This document shows positions 11,462 to 22,286 of a DNA stretch of 64,000 nucleotides, piece by piece. The notes beneath the pieces are model-generated. The model saw nothing but the letters and a program-made list of their open reading frames with translations, was not told the origin of the DNA and ran no database searches. Positions within the stretch are counted from its first letter, which is position 1; each line of letters begins with the position of its first letter. Made by a program: the position numbers and the translations under genes. Source of the DNA: Cryptomeria japonica (Eukaryota; Streptophyta; Pinopsida; Cupressales; Cupressaceae); NCBI RefSeq assembly GCF_030272615.1, contig NC_081413.1, positions 18,920,285 to 18,984,284 of the forward strand, in the 5' to 3' direction.

Positions 11462-12649
11462 TGTAGTGTCCTAAAATTGTGACACTTGCAATTTCGACTG
11501 CATTTCGGTCTTCACGATGGGGACGCAACATGCAACCTGAATGGAGACCCTAAAACCTGATTATGACACTAAAAACTGCATTTTCTTGCACCCTGGCCTG
11601 AACCTCCTTTGCACCCTGCTGTCCTGGGAGGTGGGACCATGGTGCCTAGCGCCCTGGTCCCTGGGTCCTATTTTGGGCCCGGTCTCCTAAGGGGTCTCGG
11701 GTCTTTTTGTTTGCAATTTGGAAATTATCATTTCCTGGTCGGCCTAAGGTCAGGAAAATCAGTCTATCAGCCCTAAATGACAACTATATAAACTACATTT
11801 TCCTCTTTCATTCGACATGATGGAAAAGGCGTGGAAACTATACTCAAGCATTCAAGCATTCAAGCATTCCTTCAAGCAATTGATCATTTCAAGTCTCCAT
11901 TCAAGGCTAAGTGTTGCATTCAAGACAAGGATTCAACCATTGAAGAGGAGATCACATACTACTACAACATACAACATACAACATCTAAACCTTCGCACAT
12001 AAGGATACAAACATCCTTAGGACAAGGTATTAGTACTTGTTTTACAGTCATTTATATTTACAGCTCTTGCTCATTTCTTGGTTAATTCCAAAATCAGGGT
12101 TTGACCTAAAGGCAAACCCCTAATCCCTAACCCCCCAATCGTCTTCGCTTTTCTGTGTGTAGGTTGCAGGTATGCGGCTGAAATTGAAGATCTGGAATCC
12201 TTGTGCAGAGACGAACAGATCCCCCTTCGTTTCGCAGATTTTTCGGAGGACCGTGGCACCGGGCGCCATCGTCCCAATAACTTTTGCTCAAATTTGCAGG
12301 ACAGCACCGTATCGACATTTTACTGCTAATTCTAGGTCCACAGCTTCATACTGTATCCCTATCTCAGTTTATAAGCGAATCTTTCTCACTTTCTATGCAT
12401 TCCTAGCTTAATTCCTCTATGCACATTCTTTACAAAAGAGGGTAGCCTTGTTGTCTTAACCCTTGAAACTCATTTAGCATCCAATCTTGCATTGCGTGGG
12501 ATCGGATCTTGTAGGTTTCAACCCCTCTTTTGAATGTAAAGTCTCTCCCCTAAGTGAAAACCATCAACCCTAGTGAATCTCCCTTCTCTCTCCTTGGAGT
12601 TGGAAGAGGGGAGAGCAACTAGGGTTCGATCATGATTTTCCGCTTTACA
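11462..12649 (+). repeat. LTR1 of El-D (1188 bp)
   Basis: TGTAGTGTCC...CCGCTTTACA. A TATA box, TATATAA, is at 11785-11791. A single 27-nt hairpin module is at 11634-11660, preceded by GTGGGACC. A related hairpin, GGACC...ATCGTCC, is at 12248-12274. Short reading frames of 61-84 codons recur in all three LTRs simply because the LTRs are near-identical. Confidence 0.96.
11634..11660 (+). promoter_or_regulatory. 27-nt hairpin module, one copy in LTR1
   Basis: GGACCA...TGGTCC ends pair perfectly and the centre (GGTGC CTA GCGCC) is a near-palindrome. It lies about 125 bp upstream of the TATA box. LTR2 has two and LTR3 three such modules. The role is unknown; the position suggests promoter or enhancer function, and GTGGGACC at its edge fits the known TCP-factor consensus GTGGGNCC. 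Confidence 0.55.
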
Positions 12650-12652
12650 TTT

Positions 12653-12670
12653 TGGTGAACCTGACGTGAA
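12653..12670 (+). other. primer-binding-like site, El-D body 1
   Basis: TTGGTGAACCTGACGTGA, three bases after LTR1. Body 2 has TTGGTGAACCCGACGTGA. Same type as in El-A and El-C/G; tRNA not assigned. Confidence 0.65.
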
Positions 12671-12807
12671 CATCCTTTCTGATTTTTCATGCTTAGATCT
12701 GAAAAAATTGATTACATTTCCATGTTTGATCTTTTGCAAAATTTTAGAGGTGATTGCATAAAAACCCTAAAATTTCTTTTTAGTAATTAAGCTTGTGAAA
12801 TGTTTAA

Positions 12808-13527
12808 ATGTTAATGCTTGTTTCAGATCTATCCTTCTATTACAAATTATCAATTCATATTTGTGCTTTAATTTTGAAAATTAAGTGGTTAAGTGTCAAA
12901 ACCCTAATTTTTGAAACCCTCTTGATTCAACTTTTGACTGACAATTTCACTGATCAAAACATCTCCAAATCAGCTGTAACTTTGGATTCCGCAATAAAAT
13001 CACAATATCTTTCATCCCTGAAAATTTGGAAAAAAGTTGCGAGGATCGTGTGCACTCCGAGCGCCATCGTCCCCGACATTTTTTTTGAAATTTCGGGAGC
13101 GAGATCTTACTATATTTTCCTGCTAAAATCCAGAATTTTGGCTGATTTTATCAATTTTAACACCTTCAAAATTACAGTCAAAGTTGGTCTTCTGATTGCT
13201 AGGATTAAGGCTTTTAAACATTCAAAAATCATTGAAACTGAAATTTTGTGTCAAAATTGTGTTCTTACTGTCCTAAATCTGAAAAGTGTGTTAACATTCA
13301 TTAAAAATTTCAGTGCTTTATTCAAATTCTTGCATTTTGTGACTTTTGAAATTAAGTGCTTAATTACAACAACTTTGATTTCTGCTTTCAAAATTGAATT
13401 TTGCGTGAAATTGAGTCAACTTTTGAATTTCAAAACTTGCATTGCTTTTGGCATTCCCCCTAAAATCATAAAATTCAAAATTTCAGTTTCCCTCTCTTTT
13501 TCAAAATTCAAATTTTGCATTTTTTGA
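12808..13527 (+). CDS. hypothetical leader ORF, El-D body 1 (239 codons)
   Basis: An ATG-started frame of 239 codons between the PBS and gag, open in both bodies (partner 19385-20104). The predicted protein is rich in Ile, Leu, Phe and Lys with no domain I recognise. It overlaps a hairpin-containing block shared with solo LTR El-E. Because the two bodies are nearly identical, shared openness is weak evidence; the T-rich, stop-poor composition may suffice. It could equally be an untranslated leader. Confidence 0.25.
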   Translation: MLMLVSDLSFYYKLSIHICALILKIKWLSVKTLIFETLLIQLLTDNFTDQNISKSAVTLDSAIKSQYLSSLKIWKKVARIVCTPSAIVPDIFFEISGARSYYIFLLKSRILADFINFNTFKITVKVGLLIARIKAFKHSKIIETEILCQNCVLTVLNLKSVLTFIKNFSALFKFLHFVTFEIKCLITTTLISAFKIEFCVKLSQLLNFKTCIAFGIPPKIIKFKISVSLSFSKFKFCIF

Positions 13528-13822
13528 CAATCTGGGTAGGGTTCAATTTTGAGATTGCAACTTTAATTTGGCCTACCTACAGATCGTAAAACCACTCAAT
13601 TTTTTCAGATTGGCTTTAAAATCATCATACCTTTCATCCCTGCAAATTTTGAAAAAAGTTGCAAGGACCGTGTTGCACTCCGAGCGCCACGGTCCCGGAC
13701 ATTTTTTCCAAAATTTCGGGAGACTGTCGTGATTGCATTTAACAGCTTAAATCTAGAAGATTGGCTGATTTTACTGAAAATTGCTACCTCTAAAATCAAA
13801 ATTTTCTCTCCTTCTCTAGTGC

Positions 13823-15707
13823 ATGAGTTTTACAACAATAAGCCCTACTTACAGTATTCCGTTAGACGAAGCCATAGAATTAAGTCTTTCCAAGGTTTAA
13901 TTACCGAGGAGATGGAACCTAATTTGAATAGCCTTTTTAACGAGGACATGGGTAATTCCTCTAATCCTCCTAATGATGAAGAAGCTCTCCATGAAGTTTC
14001 TGAAGAACAAATTTCGAAATTGGATAACCAATTTGATGATTTTCGACAATGGATGTCTCAAGAATACCCTGATAGTCTAGCTCTTCCTTTAATTGAGGGT
14101 CTAAAATGTATGCTTCAAAGTGATAAGAATCGAATTGATATTTTGCATGGTATTGCACACATCGTGGATTCGAATGTGATGCCTATGAAGAGTTGTGCCG
14201 AAACTTTAGGTTATACACAACCTCCTACACAAGTCAATCATTCTATTCCTTTGATGACTTCTATTGCTAGCATACCTACCTTTACATCAAACATAATGGC
14301 TACTTCTATGCAAGACATTCCCCCTATGATCACTAGTCATGGGGGCAATCCCTCTTCTTCAATTAACCCTATTCCTTCATTCAATCCAACTTCTTCATAC
14401 ATTCATTCAATGAGTGTTCCTATTACATCCTCACAAATGAACATGATGCAAGGGGGCAATTCATTTAACCATTCCATTCCTCCTTGTAGTGTTCCTCCTG
14501 TCCAATCATCTCCTATGACTAATTATCATAGAGTCCCACCACCTTACTCTTTACCTTCTTTCAATAACATAACACCTCCATCTCAATCTAACACATCTAA
14601 TATGAACTCTTCGACTGAAGCGACCATTAACAATCTTGCACAAACTGTCTCTTCTTTACAACAACAAATTGCCTCTATGAATCAATCTAAGTTTAGTGTG
14701 CCCACATTTGATGTTGCGAGCCCACTTTCTCTTGACATTGTTTGAGCTATTCCTCCTAAACATGCTGAAATTCCGCATTTGGAGCTTTATAATGGTAAGG
14801 GCGATCCTCTAACACATGTTAAGACCTTTCAAACAATCTGTACTGATTTTGCTTATGACCAAAGGTTGCTTGCAAAATTGTTTACTAGAACATTAAGAGA
14901 CAAAGCCCTACAATGGTATTGCTCGTTGCCTTCTTATTCTATTAATTCTTTTGAACAACTTGCAAATGCTTTCATTCAACAATTTCAAAACAATATAAGT
15001 CCTAAAGTTACTTTGATTGATTTAATGCATTGTAAACAAGGTGTTAAAGAAAAAGTGACTGATTTCATTGGTAGATATAAGCATTTGTATGCTCAAATTT
15101 CTTTTCCAGTGCCTGACAATGACATTCAAAGAATCTTTATTTCTAATTTACAAAAAGATATTCGAGAAAAACTTCTGTTTTCTAAGTTTACTTCTTTCCA
15201 ACAGTTGTGTGCCACTCTTCACAATTATCAACTGACTGTGAGTCAAATGGAACAATCACATCCTATGGCTCCGAGTGATAAGGGTGATAGTAGTCAACAA
15301 CCATTTGGGAAGTTTAAACCGAATAGAGATTCCATCAAATTCAATGAAAACATCATCAACAACAATGTGAATGCAGCATCAGGTGTGCCTCCTATTTCTA
15401 AATTTTTCAAGAAAGAAAGAAAGTATACTCCTTTGAATGAATCATTGCATAGTATTATGAATAAGTTATTGGAACAAAATGTGCTTACTCTTCCTCCTAT
15501 AAGGCAAATTGATCCTGCAAAGATTACTTCACCTTATTTTGATAACAAAGCCTTTTGTCAATTTCATCGTCAGCCTGGGCATGATACTGAAAAATGTTTT
15601 CTTTAAAAGGTAAAATTCAGGATTTGATTGATAATAATACTATTTTTGTTTCTGGAGTGAATGATAAAGGAAACACATCTGTAGCTCCTCCTAACCAAAA
15701 TCTTTAG
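13823..15707 (+). pseudogene. gag of El-D body 1, three lesions
   Basis: Homologous throughout to the intact gag of body 2. The start codon M-S-F-T-T is at 13823. A 1-bp deletion near 13858 puts the rest out of frame, CGA has become TGA at 14743, and another 1-bp deletion near 15600 breaks the frame inside the knuckle region. The gag core (G-D-P-L-T-H-V, D-K-A-L-Q-W-Y, L-M-H-C-K-Q) is at about 14790-15060 and the knuckle C-Q-F-H-R-Q-P-G-H-D-T-E-K-C near 15560. It ends at a TAG at 15705, also present in body 2. Not functional as it stands. Confidence 0.9.
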
Positions 15708-17264
15708 ATTTTTACTGATCCATTACCTTCTCATACCTCTAATGCGATTGAGACTAATGATTCCTCTTTTTCATCTGATGGTCTTGTGTCTATGGCTCCG
15801 AATGTGATTAACTTCGTAGAGCAGCAAGAAAACCCTAAAGAACCTTCCATCACATTTGATTCTAGTGAAACTATTAGGGCACCTGATGGTCCTTTATACA
15901 TAGTTGCAAAAGTCAAGAATACACCTTGCCGTGGAGTGCTTATTGATCCTTCATGCATGGTTAATATTATTACTGAAGAATTTCTTTTTACTTTGCAATT
16001 GAATCAAGTGATCTATGACAAAACAGATGTGATTGTGAAACTATTTGATGCATTTTCTTCTCTTGCAATTGGTTCTATTACATTGCCTATTGAGGTCTAT
16101 AACAAATCCCTTGATGTGAACTTTGCTATTATTCCATCTTCTGAACAATTTCGTGTGAAGCTTGGCTATCCTTGGCTATCTTCCATGAAAGCTATTGCTT
16201 CTCCTATACATAAGTGTTTGAAATTTCCCCATAATGGTGAAGTTGTTACTGTCAATCATAGCCTCTTTAAACCAGCTGAAAGAACCTCTAGTGTTCCTCT
16301 TGATTACTTTTGGCCTAAACAATTCCAATCTCTTCCTCCGCGAAGTGATCATCTTTTCAAATCTTATCTAAAATGGAAGACAGATATGATCCTATCTTTA
16401 AGTGAAACTAGAACACCTAAACTTGACATTCCTATCATTCTTGAGAAGGAAGTTCTTCCTTTGAAAGATAAAACTAATGTCTTTCCTCAAGAAGATTCCC
16501 AACCCATCCCTATGGATGTGACTATGTCTATGCCTAATAAACCTTCTAAGAGTAGACCTATACCTCCTCGTCATGATGGACTGGGTCTCCTTCCTAAACC
16601 AAATATTCCTCCCTTATATGGAGCAGTTCCTCCTCCTTCCTTTTATAGAGAGAAGAGACCTTCTTCTTCTCCTATTATCCAGCCTAAGAGACCACAACCT
16701 AAACACCCAAGTGATAGGGATGAGAACATTCCTCCTCCTCAATCTTCTTCACTTCCTACTAAGACTAGACGAAATCGTTCTGCACGTGAATGCCGATGAA
16801 AGCGTCGTCTTAGAGCTCAAGCAGCTGCTTCTGAAACTTTGAAATCTCCAAAAACACCTTCAACAAGCATTATTCCATTTTCTCCTCAGTCGGACATTGA
16901 GCCTAAATCTCCTAAACATAAGATGCATGATGGTCTTGATCCTATGCGAGTTAAAGATCCTATTTTTATAAATCTTGATGATGATATAGATGAAAATGTT
17001 ATGCATGATGAAAATGTTATTCCTCTTGCTTCTGATAGTGAATATGAACTTGTTGATATTGATAACCATTTATCTAATGAATTTTCTAAAGCACTTATCC
17101 TAGCTCCTAGACAAGAACAACGTGGCTCGGAACATGAACATAGCCCTTGTTTGGATCTTGTGATAGCTCCATCTGTTGTGTTGGATGTTCCTCCTCTAGC
17201 GTGTTCCCTGCCTTCCCGAAACATTGATCAGCAAGATTGGGGGGTAGATGACGTGCTAGACTAG
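15708..17264 (+). CDS. protease-like and Pro-rich tail, El-D body 1
   Basis: Continues in frame after the gag stop codon. A retropepsin-like segment, R-G-V-L-I-D-P-S-C-M-V-N, is at about 15930-15965; the catalytic D-S/T-G is D-P-S, so activity is unlikely. A Pro/Ser-rich region rich in basic residues follows to a TGA at 16797, then an acidic tail to TAG at 17262. The TGA is shared by both bodies. An 18-bp in-frame duplication (GATGAAAATG...) at 16989-17022 distinguishes body 1 from body 2. There is no reverse transcriptase. The function is unknown beyond its gag-polyprotein context. Confidence 0.6.
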
Positions 17265-17992
17265 TTACATTAGCATAGCAGATTCTCTCCTCCTCTCTTG
17301 TGTTACTTCTTCTATATGTTATTCTCATTCTTCTATTTGTTGTCCTTAGTGTTGTCTACTTGAGGACAATGCAAAGCATTGAGATCTCTCGATCTCTCTC
17401 ATGTTGACTCAAAAGACACATGTGTTCCCTTCTTCTAGGTGACCTTCCTTGATTAGGGAATGAAGAAAAATTATGCATACATACATATGATATATATACA
17501 TGACTTATCATATAGCATACTGACCCCAAGGAAAGCGAAGTCACCTTGTGCTTTGTGTTTTGTGTCTATTATCCTTGGGCTTATCTCACACTTGGGGACT
17601 AAATCCTTGCGATAACGTGCTCCTTTCCTTTCTCATTCTTATATGTATCACTACCTTAAAGCAATCACCCCCGGTGAGGCGTGTGCGATCGCTTTAATGT
17701 AGGGGGGCATACACCCCGTTCATATCTTTTCAAGATACTTGAGAATTTCTTGGCAAATTTAACCTTGCCTTGAGAATTTTTGATATCTTTCTTGCATGAC
17801 TCATAGTGAGGGAACCTTACTATTGATAGTCATGGTTCTCCCTCGTGATCTTCCCTTTTACTTTGTCAATCGAAGTCGTAAGATCCTTAGTCCACTGGGG
17901 GCTTGGTGTGTCTTGCCTCCTTGACGTGGTGAAAGTCTTTCAATGTTGTTTCCTTGTACTTTACCGAAAGTATGAGCATACATACTCCCGTT
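17265..17992 (+). other. 3' non-coding part of El-D body 1
   Basis: No reading frame of note; it mirrors 23826-24552 of body 2. It contains a short ATACATACATATGATATATATACATG stretch (in pieces near 17477-17505) and T-rich runs. It ends in the polypurine tract. Confidence 0.7.
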
Positions 17993-18007
17993 AAAGTGGG
18001 GGCTAAA
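17993..18007 (+). other. polypurine tract, El-D body 1
   Basis: AAAGTGGGGGCTAAA directly before TGTAGCATCC of LTR2; the same tract precedes LTR3 (24553-24568). Confidence 0.75.
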
Positions 18008-19226
18008 TGTAGCATCCTAAAATTGCGACACTTGCAATTTCGACTGCATTTCGGTCTTCACGATGGTGATGCAACATGCAACCTGAATGGAGACCTTGAA
18101 ACCTGATTATGACACTGAAAACTGCATTTTCTTGCACCCTGGCCTGAACCTCCTTTGCACCCTGCTGTCCCGGGAGGTGGGACCAGAGCGCCCAGCACCC
18201 TAGTCCTTCAGGACCAGGGCGCCCAGCGCCCTAGTCCCTGGGTCTTATTTTGGGCCCGGTCTCCTAAGGGGTCTCGGGTCTTTTTGTTTGCAATTTGGAA
18301 ATTATCATTTCTTGGTCGGCCTAAGGGCAGGAAAATCAGTCTATCAGCCCTAAATGACAAGTATATAAACTACATTTTCCTCTTTCATTCGACATGATGG
18401 AAAAGGCGTGGAAACTATACTCAAGCATTCAAGCATTCAAGCATTCCTTCAAGCAATTGATCATTTCAAGTCTCCATTCAAGGCTAAGTGTTGCATTCAA
18501 GACAAGGATTCAACCATTGAAGAGGAGATCACATACTACTACAACATACAACATACAACATCTAAACCTTCGCACATAAGGATACAAACATCCTTAGAAC
18601 AAGGTATTAGTACTTGTTTTACAGTCATTTACATTTACAGCTCTTGCTCATTTCTTGGTTAATTCCAAAACCGGGGTTTGACCTAAAGGCAAACCCCTAA
18701 TCCCTAACCCCCCAATCGTCTTCGCTTTTCTATGTGTAGGTTGCAGGTACGCAGCTGAAATTGAAGATTTGGAATCCTTGTGCAGAGACGAACAGATCCC
18801 CCTTTGTTTCGCGGATTTTTCGGAGGACCGTGGCGCCGGGCGCCATCGTCCTGATAACTTTTGCTCAAATTTGCAGGACAGTGCCGTATCGACATTTTAC
18901 TGCTAATTCTAGGTCCACAGCTTCATACTGTATCCCTATCTCAGTTTATAAGCGAATCTTTCTCACTTTCTATGCATTCCTAGTTTAATTCCTCTATGCA
19001 CATTCTTTACAAAAGAGGGTAGCCTTGCTGTCTTAACCCTTGAAACTCATTTAGCATCCAATCTTGCATTGCGTGGGATTGGATCTTGTAGGTTTCAACC
19101 CCTCTTTTGAATGTAAAGTCTCTCCCCTAAGTGAAAACCATCAACCCTAGTGAATCTCCCTTCTCTCTCCTTGGAGTTGGAAGAGGGGAGAGCAACTAGG
19201 GTTCGATCGCGATTTTCCGCTTTACA
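18008..19226 (+). repeat. LTR2 of El-D (1219 bp), shared middle LTR
   Basis: TGTAGCATCC...CCGCTTTACA. TATA box TATATAAA at 18362-18369. Two hairpin modules, at 18180-18206 and 18211-18237, make it 31 bp longer than LTR1. A related hairpin is at 18825-18851. It serves as 3' LTR of body 1 and 5' LTR of body 2, with no TSD on either side. Confidence 0.96.
18180..18237 (+). repeat. two tandem hairpin modules in LTR2
   Basis: 27-nt units spaced 31 bp start to start. The second, GGACCAGGGCGCC then CAGCGCCCTAGTCC, is an almost complete inverted repeat. Confidence 0.85.
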
Positions 19227-19228
19227 TT

Positions 19229-19247
19229 TTGGTGAACCCGACGTGAA
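19229..19247 (+). other. primer-binding-like site, El-D body 2
   Basis: TTGGTGAACCCGACGTGAA two bases after LTR2, the cleanest version of this site in the window. Confidence 0.65.
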
Positions 19248-19384
19248 CATCCTTTCTGATTTTTCATGCTTAGATCTGAAAAAATTGATTACATTTCCAT
19301 GTTTGATCTTTTGCAAAATTTTAGAGGTGATTGCATAAAAACCCTAAAATTTCTTTTTAGTAATTAAGCTTGTGAAATGTTTAA

Positions 19385-20104
19385 ATGTTAATGCTTGTTT
19401 CAGATCTATCCTTCTATTACAAATTATCAATTCATATTTGTGCTTTAATTTTGAAAATTAAGTGGTTAAGTGTCAAAACCCTAATTTTTGAAACCCTCTT
19501 GATTCAACTTTTGACTGACAATTTCACTGATCAAAACATCTCCAAATCAGCTGTAACTTTGGATTCCGCAATAAAATCACAATATCTTTCATCCCTAAAA
19601 ATTTGGAAAAAAGTTGCGAGGACCGTGTGCACTCCGAGCGCCATCGTCCCCGACATTTTTTCCGAAATTTCGGGAGCGAGATCTTACTATATTTTCCTGC
19701 TAAAATCCAGAATTTTGGCTGATTTTATCAATTTTAACACCTTCAAAATTACAGTCAAAGTTGGTCTTGTGATTGCTTGGATTAAGGCTTTTAAACATTC
19801 AAAAATCATTGAAACTGAAATTTTGTGTCAAAATTGTGTTCTTACTGTCCTAAATCTGAAAAGTGTGTTAGCATTCATTAAAAATTTCAGTGTTTTACTC
19901 AAATTCTTGCATTTTGTGACTTTTGAAATTAAGTGCTTAATTACAACAACTTTGATTTCCGCTTTCAAAATTGAATTTTGCGTGAAATTGATTCAACTTT
20001 TGAATTTCAAAACTTGCATTGCTTTTGGCATTCCCCCTAAAATCATAAAATTCAAAATTTCAGTTTCCCTCTCTTTTTCAAAATTCAAATTTTGCATTTT
20101 TTGA
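19385..20104 (+). CDS. hypothetical leader ORF, El-D body 2 (239 codons)
   Basis: The counterpart of 12808-13527, same length, with a handful of substitutions and no stop. I see no known domain. Comparison with distant family members would be needed to tell a protein from a stop-poor leader. Confidence 0.25.
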   Translation: MLMLVSDLSFYYKLSIHICALILKIKWLSVKTLIFETLLIQLLTDNFTDQNISKSAVTLDSAIKSQYLSSLKIWKKVARTVCTPSAIVPDIFSEISGARSYYIFLLKSRILADFINFNTFKITVKVGLVIAWIKAFKHSKIIETEILCQNCVLTVLNLKSVLAFIKNFSVLLKFLHFVTFEIKCLITTTLISAFKIEFCVKLIQLLNFKTCIAFGIPPKIIKFKISVSLSFSKFKFCIF

Positions 20105-20399
20105 CAATCTGGGTAGGGTTCAATTTTGAGATTGCAACTTTAATTTGGCCTACCTATAGATCGTAAAACCACTGAATTTTTTCAGATTGGCTTTAAAATC
20201 ATCATACCTTTCATCCCTGCAAATTTCGAAAAAAGTTGCAAGGACCGTGTTGCACTCCGAGTGCCATGGTCCTGGACATTTTTTCCGAAATTTCGGGAGA
20301 CTGTCGTGATTGCATTTAACAGCTTAAATCTAGAAGATTGGCTGATTTTACTGAAAATTGCTACCTCTAAAATCAAAATTTTCTCTCCTTCTCTAGTGC

Positions 20400-22286
20400 A
20401 TGAGTTTTACAACAATAAGCCCTACTTACACTATTCCCGTTAGACGAAGCCGTAGAATTAAGTCTTTCCAAGGTTTAATTACCGAGGAGATGGAACCTAA
20501 TTTGAATAGCCTTTTTAACGAGGACATGGGTAATTCCTCTAATCCTCCTAATGATGAAGAAGCTCTCCATGAGGTTTCTGAAGAACAAATTTCAAAATTG
20601 GATAACCAATTTGATGATTTTCGACAATGGATGTCTCAAGAATACCCTGATAGTCCAGCTCTTCCTTTAATTGAGGGTCTAAAATGTATGCTTCAAAGTG
20701 ATAAGAATGGAATTGATATTTTGCATGGTATTGCACACATCGTGGATTCGAATGTGATGCCTACGAAGAGTTGTGCCGAAACTTTAGGTTATACACAACC
20801 TCCTACACAAGTCAATCATTCTATTCCTTTGATGACTTCTATTGCTAGCATACCTACCTTTACATCAAACATAATGGCTACTTCTATGCAAGACATTCCC
20901 CCTATGATCACTAGTCATGGGGGCAATCCCTCTTCTTCAATTAACCCTATTCCTTCATTCAATCCAACTTCTTCATACATTCATTCAATGAGTGTTCCTA
21001 TTACATCCTCACAAATGAACATGATGCAAGGGGGCAATTCATTTAACCATTCCATTCCTCCTTGTAGTGTTCCTCCTATCCAATCATCTCCTATGACTAA
21101 TTATCATAGAGTCCCACCACCTTACTCTTTACCTTCTTTCAATAACATAACACCTCCATCTCAATCTAACACATCTAATATGAACTCTTCGACCGAAGCG
21201 ACCATTAACAATCTTGCACAAACTGTCTCTTCTTTACAACAACAAATTGCCTCTATGAATCAATCTAAGTTTGGTGTGCCCACATTTGATGTTGCGAGCC
21301 CACTTTCTCTTGACATTGTTCGAGCTATTCCTCCTAAACATGTTGAAATTCTGCATTTGGAGCTTTATAATGGTAAGGGCGATCCTCTAACACATGTTAA
21401 GACCTTTCGAACAATCTGTACTGATTTTGCTTATGACCAAAGGTTGCTTGCAAAATTGTTTACTAGAACATTAAGAGACAAAGCCCTACAATGGTATTGC
21501 TCGTTGCCTTCTTATTCTATTACTTCTTTTGAACAACTTGCAAATGCTTTCATTCAACAATTTCAAAACAATATAAGTCCTAAAGTTACTTTGATTGATT
21601 TAATGCATTGTAAACAAGGTGTTAAAGAAAAAGTGACTGATTTCATTGGTAGATATAAGCATTTGTATGCTCAAATTTCTCTTCCAGTGCCTGACAATGA
21701 CATTCAAAGAATCTTTATTTCTAATTTACAAAAAGATATTCGAGACAAACTTCTGTTTTCTGAGTTTACTTCTTTCCAACAGTTGTGTACCACTCTTCAC
21801 AATTATGAACTGACTGTGAGTCAAATGGAACAATCACATCCTATGGCTCCGAGTGATAAGGGTGATAGCAGTCAACAACCATTTGGGAAGTTTAAACCGA
21901 ACAGAGATTCCATCAAATTCAATGAAAACATCATCAACAACAATGTGAATGCAGCATCAGGTGTGCCTCCTATTTCTAAATTTTTCAAGAAAGAAAGAAA
22001 GTATACTCCTTTGAATGAATCATTGCATAGTATTATGAATAAGTTATTGGAACAAAATGTGCTTACTCTTCCTCCTATAAGGCAAATTGATCCTACAAAG
22101 ATTACTTCACCTTATTTTGATAACAAAGCCTTTTGTCAATTTCATTGTCAGCCTGGGCATGATACTGAAAAATGTTTTTCTTTAAAAGGTAAAATTCAGG
22201 ATTTGATTGATAATAATACTATTTCTATTTCTGGAGTGAATGATAAAGGCAACACATCTGTAGCTCCTCCTAACCAAAATCTTTAG
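20400..22286 (+). CDS. intact gag of El-D body 2 (628 aa)
   Basis: ATG at 20400 (M-S-F-T-T), preferred because El-A starts its gag the same way. The order is a basic patch R-R-S-R-R near residue 15; a low-complexity Ser/Pro/Met region (about 130-265); a short coiled coil, I-N-N-L-A-Q-T-V-S-S-L-Q-Q-Q (about 268-290); the retrotransposon gag core (about 320-440) with G-D-P-L-T-H-V and D-K-A-L-Q-W-Y-C-S-L-P; and a C-terminal C-Q-F-H...G-H-D-T-E-K-C-F knuckle (about 578-592). Gag would build the particle and package element RNA. It ends at TAG 22284-22286, after which the same frame stays open. This is the only intact core retroelement protein in the window. Confidence 0.88.
   Translation: MSFTTISPTYTIPVRRSRRIKSFQGLITEEMEPNLNSLFNEDMGNSSNPPNDEEALHEVSEEQISKLDNQFDDFRQWMSQEYPDSPALPLIEGLKCMLQSDKNGIDILHGIAHIVDSNVMPTKSCAETLGYTQPPTQVNHSIPLMTSIASIPTFTSNIMATSMQDIPPMITSHGGNPSSSINPIPSFNPTSSYIHSMSVPITSSQMNMMQGGNSFNHSIPPCSVPPIQSSPMTNYHRVPPPYSLPSFNNITPPSQSNTSNMNSSTEATINNLAQTVSSLQQQIASMNQSKFGVPTFDVASPLSLDIVRAIPPKHVEILHLELYNGKGDPLTHVKTFRTICTDFAYDQRLLAKLFTRTLRDKALQWYCSLPSYSITSFEQLANAFIQQFQNNISPKVTLIDLMHCKQGVKEKVTDFIGRYKHLYAQISLPVPDNDIQRIFISNLQKDIRDKLLFSEFTSFQQLCTTLHNYELTVSQMEQSHPMAPSDKGDSSQQPFGKFKPNRDSIKFNENIINNNVNAASGVPPISKFFKKERKYTPLNESLHSIMNKLLEQNVLTLPPIRQIDPTKITSPYFDNKAFCQFHCQPGHDTEKCFSLKGKIQDLIDNNTISISGVNDKGNTSVAPPNQNL

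Noticed and set aside
12650-18007. Reverse transcriptase or integrase in El-D, El-A or El-C/G
   Set aside because: I looked for (F/Y)-x-D-D, D-35-E and RNase H motifs in all frames given and found none, and the internal lengths leave little room in El-A and El-D.
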